Origin: Gentiana macrophylla
Taxonomy: Eukaryota; Streptophyta; Magnoliopsida; Gentianales; Gentianaceae
Direction: 5' to 3'
NCBI GenBank assembly: GCA_026214975.1
Contig: CM047807.1
Coordinates: forward strand, 64,025,824 to 64,089,823
DNA length: 64,000 nucleotides
The position numbers and the translations under genes were made by a program. A model generated the notes under the pieces. It saw only the letters and a program-made list of their open reading frames with translations, made no database searches and was not told the DNA's origin. This document shows positions 1 through 9,884 of this stretch, piece after piece; position 1 is the stretch's first letter; the number at the start of each line of letters is the position of its first letter.

Positions 1-225
1 ACAAAAGAACATTATCTATTGAAGAATATGTTCAGGTTGTCTTTGTTGAACCCAACTTCACCACTGATCTACCTAATCAGGAAGAAGATCCAACAGCTGA
101 TGATCCAATCTATGTGGACATTGAAGTCAGACAACTCAATTCAACTGATGCGTAAGATTTTAATCCCACAATTGAGCAAAATACAACTCCAAAAGAAATA
201 CGTATGCATCATTCGCTGAACCAAA

Positions 226-2455
226 TATGAATTGGTTAAAAGACCATTCAGCCGAACAAGTTCTTGGTAATCCAAACATTGTTGTCAGAACCATAAGACA
301 TCTGAAAACCATGCTATCTTTTTTTCTATCAGATATGGAACGCAAAACTACAGAAGATGCATACAAAGATGCTAATTGTATAATGGCTATGCAAGAGGAG
401 TATAATGAATTTGAGAGAAATCAAGTATGAGAACTCACAAACAGGCCAGACCACTCAAATAACATTGGAACTATGTGGGTCTACCTAAACAAGATGGATG
501 AAAATGGAGTCATAATTACAAACAAAGCCAGACTAGTTGCTAAAGGCTATTCTCAATCTGAAGGCATTGACTTTGACGAGACATATGCACCAGTTGCAAG
601 ACTTGAAGGTATCAGATTATTCTTAGCATATGCTGCTCATCAGAACTTCAAAGCATATCAAATGGATGTCAAATCAGCTTTTCTCAATGGACTACTTGAA
701 GAAGTTTATGTATAACAACCACCTGGATTTGAGATTAAAGGACAAGAGGATAAAGTTTACAAGCTCAACAAAACCTTATATGGTCAGAAACAAGCACCCA
801 GAGCTTGGTATGAAACTTTATCAAGATTTCTTTTGGAAAATGGATTCAAGAAAGGAACATTAGACAATACGTTGTTGAAAATCCAACATGAAGATTTCAC
901 ACTCTATGTATAGATCTATGTAGATTACATCATCTTTGGATGTCAGAACTCCAAGCTATGTGAAAAGTTTGCCAATTTGATGAAGGGAAAATTCCATATA
1001 AGAATGATAGGAGAACACAATTATTTTCATGTGCTTCAAGTTAAACAATTGGAAAATAGGATCTTCATCAACCAAGGCAAGTACATCAAAGATCCTATCA
1101 AAGAGTATGGAATGGAATCAAGTGCTAAAGCTGCAACTCCTATGTCAGCAACCCTACACTTAGACAAAGACATCACCGGAAAAAGTGTGGACCAACTCAA
1201 ACATAGAGGTCTAATAGGCTCATTGTTATGTCTAACTGCTAGCAGACCAGACATATCATTTGCGGTAGGAGTATGTGCAAGATTTCAATCAGATCGAAAG
1301 GAAAGTCATCTAGCTGTTGCAAAGAGAATGCTGAAATATTTCAAAGATACAGTTGACTTAGGATTATTTTATACAAAAGAGTGAGGCTTTATTTTGGTTA
1401 GATCCACAGATTCAGACTATGCAGGTTGCAAAGTGGACTGAAAGAGTACATCTGGTACATGCCAAATTCTAGGGATCAGACTAGTATCATGGTTTAGCAA
1501 AAAACAGACATCCATAGCAACATCCACAACTGAAGCAAAATATGTAGCTATTGGAAGTTGTTGTGCACAAGTTTTATGGATAAGACAACAACTTAGATAT
1601 TATGGCATTCAAGAAAAAGGGATCTCTAGGGCTGAGCAAAATAACCAGTAAACCAATCCAACCCATAAACCGATCCAAACAAATCTGAATTAACCAAACC
1701 AATAACAAACCAAATGAATTGGTTATGTTTGGAACCAAACCAAATTTCATTGGATTGGTTTCGGATATTTTTCATTATACCCAATCCAATCCAAATTTTT
1801 TATACATTAATTATATATATTGTACCCATTACCCAACCGACCCAATATAACCCAATTTTATTCATTATAACCCATTATATAACAATCTTAGACTCTCAGC
1901 GCACTTAGCCCAATAGTAGAGATTAGTTCAGCCTTTAGCTCGTTTCATGTAAATATTTAAATCAGTAAATGCATGTGTGTACGCTTGCAACTATGGAGGA
2001 TTGATTGTAGCTGAATTATATTGTAATGTGTTGTTAATTGTTATTTGTTTTAAGGTTTTTTTTATCATTTTGGTTTGTAGTTTATTTTAGTTTGGATGTA
2101 GCTATTTAGAGTTTATGTGAAAAATGTAAATTTTGTCATTTTCTTATGATGGCGCTTGTTAAACCGAAACCAACCCAATCCAAACTGAAACCAATTCGAA
2201 CCAAACCATTGGGGTTGACTTTGTTTTGGTTTGGTTTGGGGAACGAATTATGGCGCCCCAAACCGAGCCGAGTCTCACAAGACCAACCCAAACCCAGCCA
2301 AACAATTCCAAGCTCAACCATTCTCAATCATGTGTGATAATACAAGTGCTATATCTATATCAGAAAATCCAGTTCAACATTCCAAGACTAAGCACATTGA
2401 TATCAGACATCACTTCATACGGGATCATGTGGAAAAAGGGATGTGAGATTGGTCT
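226..2455 (+). pseudogene. Copia reverse transcriptase-RNase H, broken
   Basis: Would copy element RNA into DNA. The RT core is clear from about 470 ([22 protein letters not shown]), with the palm around 900-960, a connection region to about 1380 and RNase H to the end (TSTTEAKYVA, then [13 protein letters not shown] after 2328). It is dead in several ways. There are in-frame stops near 428, 713, 911 and 1382. The active-site YVDD reads YVDY. RNase H is interrupted by a 0.7-kb insertion at about 1627. The stops at 713 (CAA to TAA) and 911 (CAG to TAG) look like C-to-T changes, typical of methylated plant repeats. The last codons before 2455 still align with RNase H of the copies at 37290 and 60330, which places the break precisely. 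Confidence 0.88.
1627..2322. mobile_element. Decayed hAT-like non-autonomous DNA element
   Basis: About 0.7 kb of non-coding sequence interrupts RNase H of the surrounding copia pol, and the reading frame resumes on the far side. It begins TAGGGCTGAGC and ends near GCTCAACCATT, a degenerate inverted match. The subterminal regions carry many AACCAAACC repeats on the left and GGTTTGG/CCAAACC repeats on the right, so the ends can fold together. The middle is AT-rich without an ORF. A short direct repeat (TCTC) lies at both edges, but no clean 8-bp duplication remains. The insertion is certain; assigning it to hAT rests only on the TAGGGCTGAGC-type terminus. Confidence 0.55.
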
Positions 2456-3730
2456 TGTTGGTCCTATGAAAAGTCAGACACAAGTTTAGAGGGTGGGGGG
2501 TGAATAAACTTCTCCCTAAAAACCTAGATTTGAAGCAACTTAGGTTCAGCTTTAAACTTGTGTGGAGTTAAGCCAACTTAGTTGAGTATAAATCAAACTT
2601 TCTTATGCTCAAACTGAGTTAACCGGCAGCGGATATATTAAATCCTTTCGATTGTTCAGTTATCATTTTGTAAAGATGAATGCAATGTTGAGTTTGACTC
2701 AGTTTCTTATGTATGTTGAATGTGATCTGATGTAATATAAACTAGAATGCAGTAAATAAATTTGTATAGTAAATAATCAAGAATTATAGAGGTTCCAGGT
2801 GGTGTAATCCTGTCAGTCCTCCCTTCTTCTGTGATGATGGAGGAAATTCACTACGTTCTTGAGGTTTACAGTTACAACAAAAAAAATTTAAACACTGATT
2901 GTCCTTCACTAATCCCTAGCTTCACAATTTTCAAGCCTTAGTCTTCAACAGGTGGAATTGATGTTAAGCCAAGCTTGCTTCACTGTTCCCTGAAGGGTTG
3001 GATTACCTCTTTACTAGCTCATCACAAACACAGTCTTCCTGACTGCACTCAACTGTCTTTCACATCTTCTTGGTGTTTCACAGTCTAAAACCTTTGATAA
3101 AATCAAAGTTTAGACTTGAATCAGTAAACATGATTCAATTTGTGATATGAGCTTCTTCTTCTGGATGTATATATAAGATCCATAAATCATCTAAGATATC
3201 ATTGTCCTTATGTATCTTAGGTCTTGATACAAGATCCATAAAGTCAGTTCAGATCATCACAGTCTTGCCTGAATTCTAACTTTATAGTCTCGGCTTTGAA
3301 TCTTCATAAACTGAGTTTGAACCCTCTGTTCTTAATTCTTCAATAACAGAGTCTGTGTCCCACAGCTCTTCTTAATTGAGTGTGTTCCCTCAGCCTTTAG
3401 CTTCTAGATAAGCCAACTGAGTCTGTGACCCTTAGTGAATTCACTTTCTTCAGTTCTAGTATGTATACTCAGTTCTCTTGATAAACTTAGTTTCTTCTTA
3501 TGAATACATTTTTTGTAAACTCAGTATTTCTCAGTTTACCCTATTCTATTACATTGCTTTTCAGATTAACCTATACAAGTATCGGATTATAGTAAATCCT
3601 ATACATTCATTTCTAGACATCTTTTTGCATTTCACTATAACAGCTAGTTATGACCCCTCATTAATGGGGTTTAAATTAATAACTAAATAAGTGATGAATC
3701 ATCATCAAAACATAAATTTTATTTCTGACA
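2456..3730 (-). repeat. 3' LTR of copia-A (minus strand)
   Basis: Terminal TG at 2456 on the plus strand and CA at 3730 (that is, TGTCAG...CCAACA read on the minus strand). A polypurine tract lies immediately outside it on the element side. About 1275 bp, against 1770 bp for the related LTR at 40521, so it has lost sequence. Short CTGAGT/ACTCAG words recur through it. It carries a poly-pyrimidine stretch near the U5 end, as the other copia LTRs in the window do. Confidence 0.85.
3168..3175 (-). promoter_or_regulatory. TATA-like box in copia-A LTR
   Basis: TATATATA on the minus strand, inside the LTR, at about the position where the related LTR at 40521 has TATATAA (41074). No other promoter element was assigned. 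Confidence 0.4.
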
Positions 3731-3745
3731 ATTTCCCCCTTTTTG
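3731..3745 (-). other. Polypurine tract before copia-A 3' LTR
   Basis: Read on the minus strand the sequence is AAAAAGGGGGAAAT directly before TGTCAG of the LTR. This is the plus-strand priming site expected just upstream of a 3' LTR. The same arrangement (ATGGGGAAAT then TGTTGG) occurs at 40511-40526. Confidence 0.8.
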
Positions 3746-3899
3746 ATGATGTCAATACCCTCCTTAAAATCAATGCAAAAAGATAAAGCATAAGAAATAA
3801 CAAACACACAAAACTGAGAAACTGATATATTATTGATGGTTTGAGTTACAAGAGTACATGGTATTAAAATACAATACATGAAAAAAAAAACAAGTCTCA

Positions 3900-6800
3900 G
3901 CTTCTTTTCTTTTCCATTTGTCAGCTTCTTCAGTGACTTCTTTCATGGCCTGATTTGAGGAACTGTTCTCAATTCCATTTATCATGCCCAGATAATCCAT
4001 GAATTAGACATGTTGTGCTTCCCGAAAATCTTGCTCGTGAATAAAATTGTCAATACGAACACAATTTTCCTCAACTTTTCATTAATAGCTGTTTTATGTA
4101 ATTCTTTGATAAACTCAAAGTCAGCTCTTTCAACCTTCTTCTCAGCTTTCTCAAGCATGCCATTTCGTATTCATTTTCTCAGTCTATTCCAGTAATGAAC
4201 AAGAACGTTCTGCATGTCTAGAAAGTTTTCTAGGGCTTGTTCTCTACATTCACCTTCCTTTTTGGGTAGCTCATTGAAAATGTTTTATAGTTGTGAATCT
4301 AAAACAAGTCTCTTTTCAGTTGATTCAGAGAAATTTTCAATATGCTCCATTTCTTGATCATTCATGTCACCTCTAGATTTCCTAAGTTCAACTAATTTCT
4401 CATCTATGCTTTCAATAACTCCAGGCATTTCTACTGCATTGACTTTTAATATATCCAGACTTTCCTCCTTATTGACATCATCTTTGTGGATCAAGCTTCT
4501 CATATAGGAATTCAGGTGCAGTTGATTTGATGCCAATATGGTTTGTGCAAAAACTGAGTCTCTCTTGGCATTCTCCAGTAAAAGTATCATGTCATGTACA
4601 TTGGTGACAATGCCTTCCAAATTTTCCTGTGTCTCAGTTTTCCTTGCATCTGATTCAATGGTGGTTTTTCTGATTCGATCAAGGTGTCATGGCAATCCTT
4701 CTTGACATTGTCTAACCTTTTTTCCATGTTAGTCCTTTCAGTTTTATTTTCTTCCATGGATTGCAACACCTTTCCAAGGATGCCCATATCTTCATTTTGT
4801 ATCCTCACAAGCTCATTGTATTTGTACTTCATGAACTCAGCTTGTGTTTGCAAATCTTTTTCAGTTTCAGCTTTATTGTTCTCAGTTATGTCTTTCTAAT
4901 TCTCAGCTTCTTTCTTTTCAAGCGAATTTTCTTTGGACGGGGTACAAATGATTTCTTTTAGCTTTTCCTTATACTCTTCTAACTTTCTTATTTCTTCAGA
5001 TTGTCTTCTTATTTCATCTAGAGTAGAAGGATCAGCTCCTCTTATTGGTGACAGTTTTATATCAAACTCGTCAATAGTTTCTTCTTCGGCTTGATCAGCC
5101 TCAGCTTTTTCTATTTCAAGAACATCTCTATCGATTGGTGAATTATAACCTTGTTCATCTTCTTCTTTTCTTGATTCAGACTGAGTCTTAGAATCTGAAT
5201 CACCACTTTCCTCAGAACTATCTTCACTAGAATCTCTTTCCTGATTCTTTTGCTTGAAGGGAGGCAAGAATCCCTTTTTCTAGATCAGGATCTCCTTGTG
5301 AATCATCATCATCATCATTATCATCCATCTTTGATTTTCAGGTTTCTCCTTTATTGAACTTCTTCCAGTAACTGTTTCTTATCAAAGAATACCCATTACT
5401 AAAAAATTCTTCAGAACTGAATAGCTGTGATATATGAGTGATGCCATACAAATCAAAAACCCATTGATCTATGCTTTCCATGACTTCTTGTTGACTTTTT
5501 TGATTTTAGATTGAACTAAACTTCCAATGTTGATAAGCACCAAGTCTTTTGCAGTCAGCTTCAATCAGTTTTCCAATGTCGCAAGTAGGATCAAGCTTTG
5601 TTATGACATCTTTAGTTTCTCCAAGAACCTCTAAGTTAGATTCAGTTAGAGTCCCAACTTGTACCTCAACTTTCTATGCTTTATTTTTGTTGGATTCCCC
5701 CTCAGCAATAATGGTATGATAGATAATCCAACTTCAGTTTCAGGTACTATTGTGGATATAGTATCCTGTTCATTTTTTTCCAGCTTCAGCTATGGGTTCA
5801 GCAACCTGTTCAGAAACCTCTTTTGATTCAGTAACTTGAAGCTCTCTTGGTTCCTTTGTTGGTTCAGTTTCCAGTTCAGCAACTGGTTCCTTTTCTTCGT
5901 CAAGTTCATCAACTTTCTTTTGACTTTCTTCTTCAAAGAGTTCATCCAAGGTGATGACTTGTTGTTTAACTGATTTACCATCATTAGCTTATCTACTTTC
6001 AGACTGAGATGTTTCCAAATTTTTGATTGATTCCTCACACTCCAGTATTGATGCTGACTTATGTGGTGTTGATTTTGCCTTGGATAGTAGATTGAGCATT
6101 CTTGATATCTCAGGTGTTATAAGCTATTCATCACTATTAGTTTCTTCATCGATAAGCTCAGTTCTCAAGGTTTGTTCTCCCTGAGTGTCAGCTTCTTGTG
6201 GAGATGGAACCGGTACCTGAATTTCTTCAATTTATTCTTTCTCAACAAAAGGTTCTTTTTCAGCTATAGATTTTGTGGGGGTTTCGCCGTCAATTCTTGA
6301 CTTCTTTGCTTTTTGACTTGCTGTGTCAGAGACTATGGATCTCTCAGGTGAGGGTTCCTTTGGTTTCTCAGTTTTTTCATTATTATTTGCTTTCTCAAAA
6401 TCTTCCAGTTTCCTCTTTTTCTCTCTTAGGGTCTCAAGATCTTTCAATGCTTATTTTGTGGTGACTCTCTTGGATGACCTTTTTTCTTTTCATATTAGGT
6501 TCAGCTTTAGAACCTTCAATCTCTTCTTGCAATTCCAAAATGATTAATGAACCTCTATACCATCAATGCAAGTGGTTCTTGTCATAGAATCACCCTATCT
6601 TAACGTCGGTTTTCTTCTTTGATGCATCAGATGATTGTCTTGCTATTTGATCCATAATGTATATTTGCCAATTGAACTTCTCTTCAAACAAAATTACATA
6701 TAACAGATCTATCTTGGTGCCTGATAGATTGTTGTAGTTGCCAGCACTTCCTATTACACATTTTGTTAGCATCTTGTTTAGATAATCAAATTTCGGTTTG

Positions 6801-7050
6801 AGGAAACCCGTTGACCATGATAATGATACATTTGAGTCCCATTTTATTGCAATGTCCATCCACAACTTATCTCTTCGCTCTTTATTCAACTTGATGGCAT
6901 ATCAAGACTTGTCAAAACCAAAAATTTCTACAATAAGGTCCTCAGTGACCTTAATTTCCTTCTCATTGACCTTGGTGGTGTAAGTGAAAACATTATCTTC
7001 TATGTCTGTCCTACCAAACTCTTAGAAGTCTCCAATGCTCTTCTGTACAC
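3900..7050 (-). pseudogene. Env-like third ORF of copia-A, broken
   Basis: Lies between pol and the 3' LTR, the place where Sirevirus elements carry an env-like ORF of uncertain role. It begins inside the gene at the junction near 7050 and continues in several frames to about 3900. The amino-terminal part (6590-7050) includes LSGTKIDLLY and aligns with LSGPKIDLLI of the copia-B copy at about 61600. The middle is acidic and rich in E, K, P and S (4896-5267, 6232-6447). The end is heptad-like and probably coiled coil (4285-4853). I see no convincing signal peptide or membrane segment, so 'env-like' refers to position only. Many frameshifts and stops; no intact product. Confidence 0.7.
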
Positions 7051-7355
7051 TTTTCAGAAGCGTCCCCTGACGTCGGAATTCGTGAGGAAGGTGACTTCCT
7101 CTCAGGGCGAATGGAAGCCTCAGTTTTTCTTTATCCGACACGGGTTGGTCGACATCGACGTCTACACTTGGTTTAACAGGCCCCAGAAATGGCATGACAG
7201 GCTCTGCCCTGATGCCCCTGATGGATGTGGGGCTATCGAGAGTGTTCACCCTGACGTCGCAACTCGGAACCTGCATTCTTTATATCCTTTTGCTGACATC
7301 GAGACGGCTGGCCCGGGTGCTTATCTGGAACTCGATGAAGATGTTCGAGTGTTGT

Positions 7356-7468
7356 GTATGACATTTACTAACTCTGCTGAGCTGCTACACTTTATGTATT
7401 TTGCATTTTTTTCCTTCATCTATTTCTTTTAGACTGTGTTCTGATGTTTGAACTTTCTCTGTACACAG
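7356..7468 (+). other. Intron-like gap 1 in the antisense ORF
   Basis: Starts GTATGA and ends TACACAG, with ACTAAC and a long pyrimidine stretch inside. Block 1 ends on the first base of a codon and block 2 supplies the other two, so removal of 113 bp keeps one frame from block 1 into MDVLGKMPDP. Reading straight through hits a stop at about 7430. A second possible acceptor is TTTTAG at 7425-7430. Predicted from sequence only. Confidence 0.6.
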
Positions 7469-7890
7469 TGGAATATTTCTCCAAGATGGATGTCCTGGGC
7501 AAAATGCCCGACCCTAAGACTACAGACCCGAAGAAAATCCAAGAACTGGCCGGTATCAGGTCGAAGTCTCCGGCTCAGCCTTCAGTATCTGGTAACGTAG
7601 TCTCTGGAGGTCAGAGGACTCCAGCTTGAGCCCCCACTCCTGCATCGACGTCGGACATTTTGAGGGATCAACTCGACGAGGCTCAGATGACGGAAGAGAC
7701 TGATGCGGACCTCGTCCCGAGAAAACGGCAAAAAACGACTGCTGTAAGGCATGGGATTGGGAAAGAGGCTCGCAATCTTCCTTCTCAGAGTTCGGGTGGG
7801 GTCGAGGCTCTCCCTGCCATGAGTCTTGCCGAGTTGGAGGCCATGACCCCTGAGGAGCTAAGTGAGTATCATTTGAAAATCATTCGAGCG

Positions 7891-7987
7891 GTAAGTCTTC
7901 ACTCTTTTTAGCGACTGTTTTAACTTTTTGTTAATTTTGGGTCTCGAATTAACCTTACTGTCTTTGTCGGCCCGGTTAACAACTAAG
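7891..7987 (+). other. Intron-like gap 2 in the antisense ORF
   Basis: Begins with a perfect GTAAGT donor at 7891 and ends CTAAG at 7987, 97 bp. Block 2 ends on a complete codon and block 3 starts in phase (VAISKIESPS). Read-through meets a stop at 7909-7911. The interior is T-rich like a plant intron. Confidence 0.65.
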
Positions 7988-8655
7988 GTGGCCATAAGCA
8001 AGATCGAGTCTCCGTCCCGCAGCATGGCGAAGGAGCAGAAGGAGACCATAGCCAAGCCGACATCCGACATCGAAGCGTGAGGCCAAGATCAAGAAATCGA
8101 TGATCGGCGTGCCAAGCTCGAATCGATTTGGTGCGCTTCCGGAGATTAATCACCGCCGAAGCCCGCAAGGATATATCTGTCAGAGATGCCGAGTTGGCAA
8201 AGGTGAAGTCGGAGCTGGCACAGGTGAGGTCGGAGCTTTAGGGGACGAAGGCCGAATTGGCGGAGGTAATCAAAGCTCGTAACGATCTTCAGTCTCTCCT
8301 CGACGGTTTAACGACTTGAATGGAAACCGCTAAGCTGGACTTCCTGGCCTCAACAGAGCTTGAGAATGACCTGACGTTGTTGATGACTCAGGGCATGAAG
8401 GTGGGATTCACCATGGCTCTTGACCAAGTCAAAGAAGTCGACCCGAACTTCGATGTAACCACCTTTCTGAAGCCCTAGTTGTACGATCCTGAGGCTATTC
8501 CTCGCTACGGTCGGTATTTCACAGAGTTCAAGGCTGGTTTTTCCTTATACGATAAGTATGTGACCCCTGCTCTAGAGGGAGATGGAGTGGAGAACGTCGA
8601 GTCAGAAGAACAGGTCGACCCCAACGCCTCCTCCTCAAACCAGCCGGCCGCTTGA

Positions 8656-9581
8656 CGATATCTCTTTGCTGCCCCAACTCTTATTGATCTTTCATTGAAC
8701 TTTTTCTCATTCGATCTGGTTGTATGACTTTGATACTTTTATTCGTTTAGATGTGTATTTTGTCGATTCGACCTGGGAGACTTACATTTTCAGTTCAACT
8801 TTGCATTTTCAATTTATGCTTCTTCATTGAATGTTTTTTTATCTTCTGCAATGTAGACGCTGCCTTGTGGGGTGTAGTCCTTTGGACTTAATTCCCCTAT
8901 GGCCCCTCGAAGTGTGGAATGAGTTCGTGACTCATGGTAAACTTGGATATAAGTCGATCTATTACTGTACTACCTTATTGGCTTGACTTGGCTGTCTGAT
9001 CGGAGCTCGATTCGACTTGTCCTGCCTCGTCAGGCTTATAAGGACATCGAATTGCAAAATCCTCACTCGACTGTCGCACATCATGGTGCTTATGATCTGG
9101 TCGAGTTAGGTATCCGTCGTGGGATCTTCCAACCACCTTGCATCGTGGCTTATTGGAAAGTCTGAAGTGATGTAAGCTCTATCAGTGACTTGGCTTTTTT
9201 CACTACTTTGCTTTAACTTCATCGTATCGATGGATTGTAGAACGGGAGTGATATAAGCATTGTCAGTGACTTGGCTTTATTCACTATCTTATTTCGACTT
9301 CCCCATGTCGAGGAATTGCAGGTTGGAGGTGACATAAGCATTGTCAGTGACTTGGCTTTATTCACCATATTACTCTAGCTCTTTCGTGTCGATGCGTCTT
9401 GTTGAAGTCGATTTTTGGTCTTTTCTCTTCCACCCCTTTCCTTTTTTATATTAGCTTGTAAGTTAAGTACAACTAGAAAAGAAAATTACTTGAATAAAAG
9501 ACATTGAAATCAATTGTCACACCGACCTATTACAAGTAACTAGAAAGTGAAGTTGCAAATGTCATAAAGTCGATAAACATT
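8656..9581. other. Tat 3' non-coding region between integrase and the antisense ORF
   Basis: No credible ORF on either strand. It separates the convergent ends of pol (9582, minus) and the additional ORF (8655, plus). It includes the 81-bp tandem repeat at 9167-9409 and otherwise AT-rich unique sequence. A terminator for either transcription unit could lie here, but I see no decisive signal. Confidence 0.7.
9167..9409. repeat. 81-bp tandem repeat, three copies
   Basis: Units start at 9167, 9248 and 9329, exactly 81 bp apart. Each begins GTGAyrTAAGC and continues with TCAGTGACTTGGCTTT, then a diverged half. The third unit is less complete at its end. It lies in the 3' non-coding part of a Tat element, a region known in plants to generate satellite-like arrays. 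Confidence 0.85.
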
Positions 9582-9839
9582 TTAAACATAATATTTTCTC
9601 AGGTTGGTGGCGTGCCAGGTTCGAGGCACTGTGCTTCCATCCGACCTGCCCAACTGATACGATCCTTTAGGATGCACCTTCAGAATTTTATATGGACCTT
9701 CCCAATTCGGCTCGAGCTTGCCTATTGGGTCCTGCCTGCTGGCTTCATTCTTCCTCAACACGAGATCCACCACTTGGAAGTATTTGCATTTCACCCTCGA
9801 ATTATAATACTGGGAGATCTTTCTTTTATAATTGTCCAT
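9582..9839 (-). pseudogene. Tat integrase C-terminal end
   Basis: Continues integrase in another frame after the stop at 9885. It is a basic segment with LEPNWEGPYKILKV and a terminal HATNLRKYYV before the stop at 9582. The GPY-type motif (WEGPY) marks the non-catalytic C-terminal module that helps bind DNA in gypsy integrases. A frameshift between 9840 and 9885 separates it from the catalytic core. It is the last coding segment of pol on this strand. Confidence 0.75.
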
Positions 9840-9884
9840 TCGATACGCCGCTATCTCTCTCTTCTCCTCGACATTATCTTTCTC

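Larger units (their letters stand above)
1..2455 (+). mobile_element. Sirevirus-type Ty1/copia element, pol fragment cut by the window edge
   Basis: This is the 3' part of a Ty1/copia pol region reading left to right. It enters the window already inside the linker before RT and ends abruptly at 2455 in the last part of RNase H, where a minus-strand copia LTR begins (TGTTGG at 2456). The rest of this element is not found on the far side of the intruder in this window. Its protein resembles the RT/RNase H of the copia copies at 36820 and 59129, so it belongs to the same broad group. It was the target of two later insertions (1627-2322 and 2456 onward). Confidence 0.85.
2456..7050 (-). mobile_element. 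Copia-A element, 3' half (env-like ORF plus 3' LTR)
   Basis: Minus-strand fragment of a Sirevirus-type copia element, comprising the 3' LTR, polypurine tract and most of the env-like third ORF. The LTR is similar to the one at 40521-42290 (shared start of the form TGTnrGAAATAAAATTT), so both are called copia-A here. The left end abuts copia pol at 2455 and looks like a true integration end. The right end, near 7050, is not: the env-like ORF runs directly into the additional ORF of a Tat gypsy, so gag, pol and the 5' LTR are missing. Confidence 0.85.
7050..8655 (+). pseudogene. Antisense additional ORF of the Tat element, three exon-like blocks
   Basis: Runs opposite to gag-pol, downstream of integrase, where Tat elements are known to carry an additional ORF of unknown function. 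Three coding blocks are visible. Block 1 (7052-7355) contains GEWKPQFFF. Block 2 (7469-7890) contains PDPKTTDPKKIQELAG and SLAELEAMTPEELSEY. Block 3 (7988-8655) is rich in A, E, K and R, probably coiled coil, and ends at TGA 8653-8655. The gaps between blocks have splice-like ends, and skipping them keeps the frame. Block 2 has one stop (7627). Block 3 has a frameshift between about 8074 and 8155 and in-frame stops near 8240, 8319 and 8477. The 5' end is lost at the junction with copia-A. Confidence 0.75.

Noticed and set aside
7022..7276. 84-codon minus-strand ORF bridging env-like sequence and Tat
   Set aside because: Mostly antisense to exon-like block 1 of the Tat additional ORF; only its last few codons belong to copia-A.
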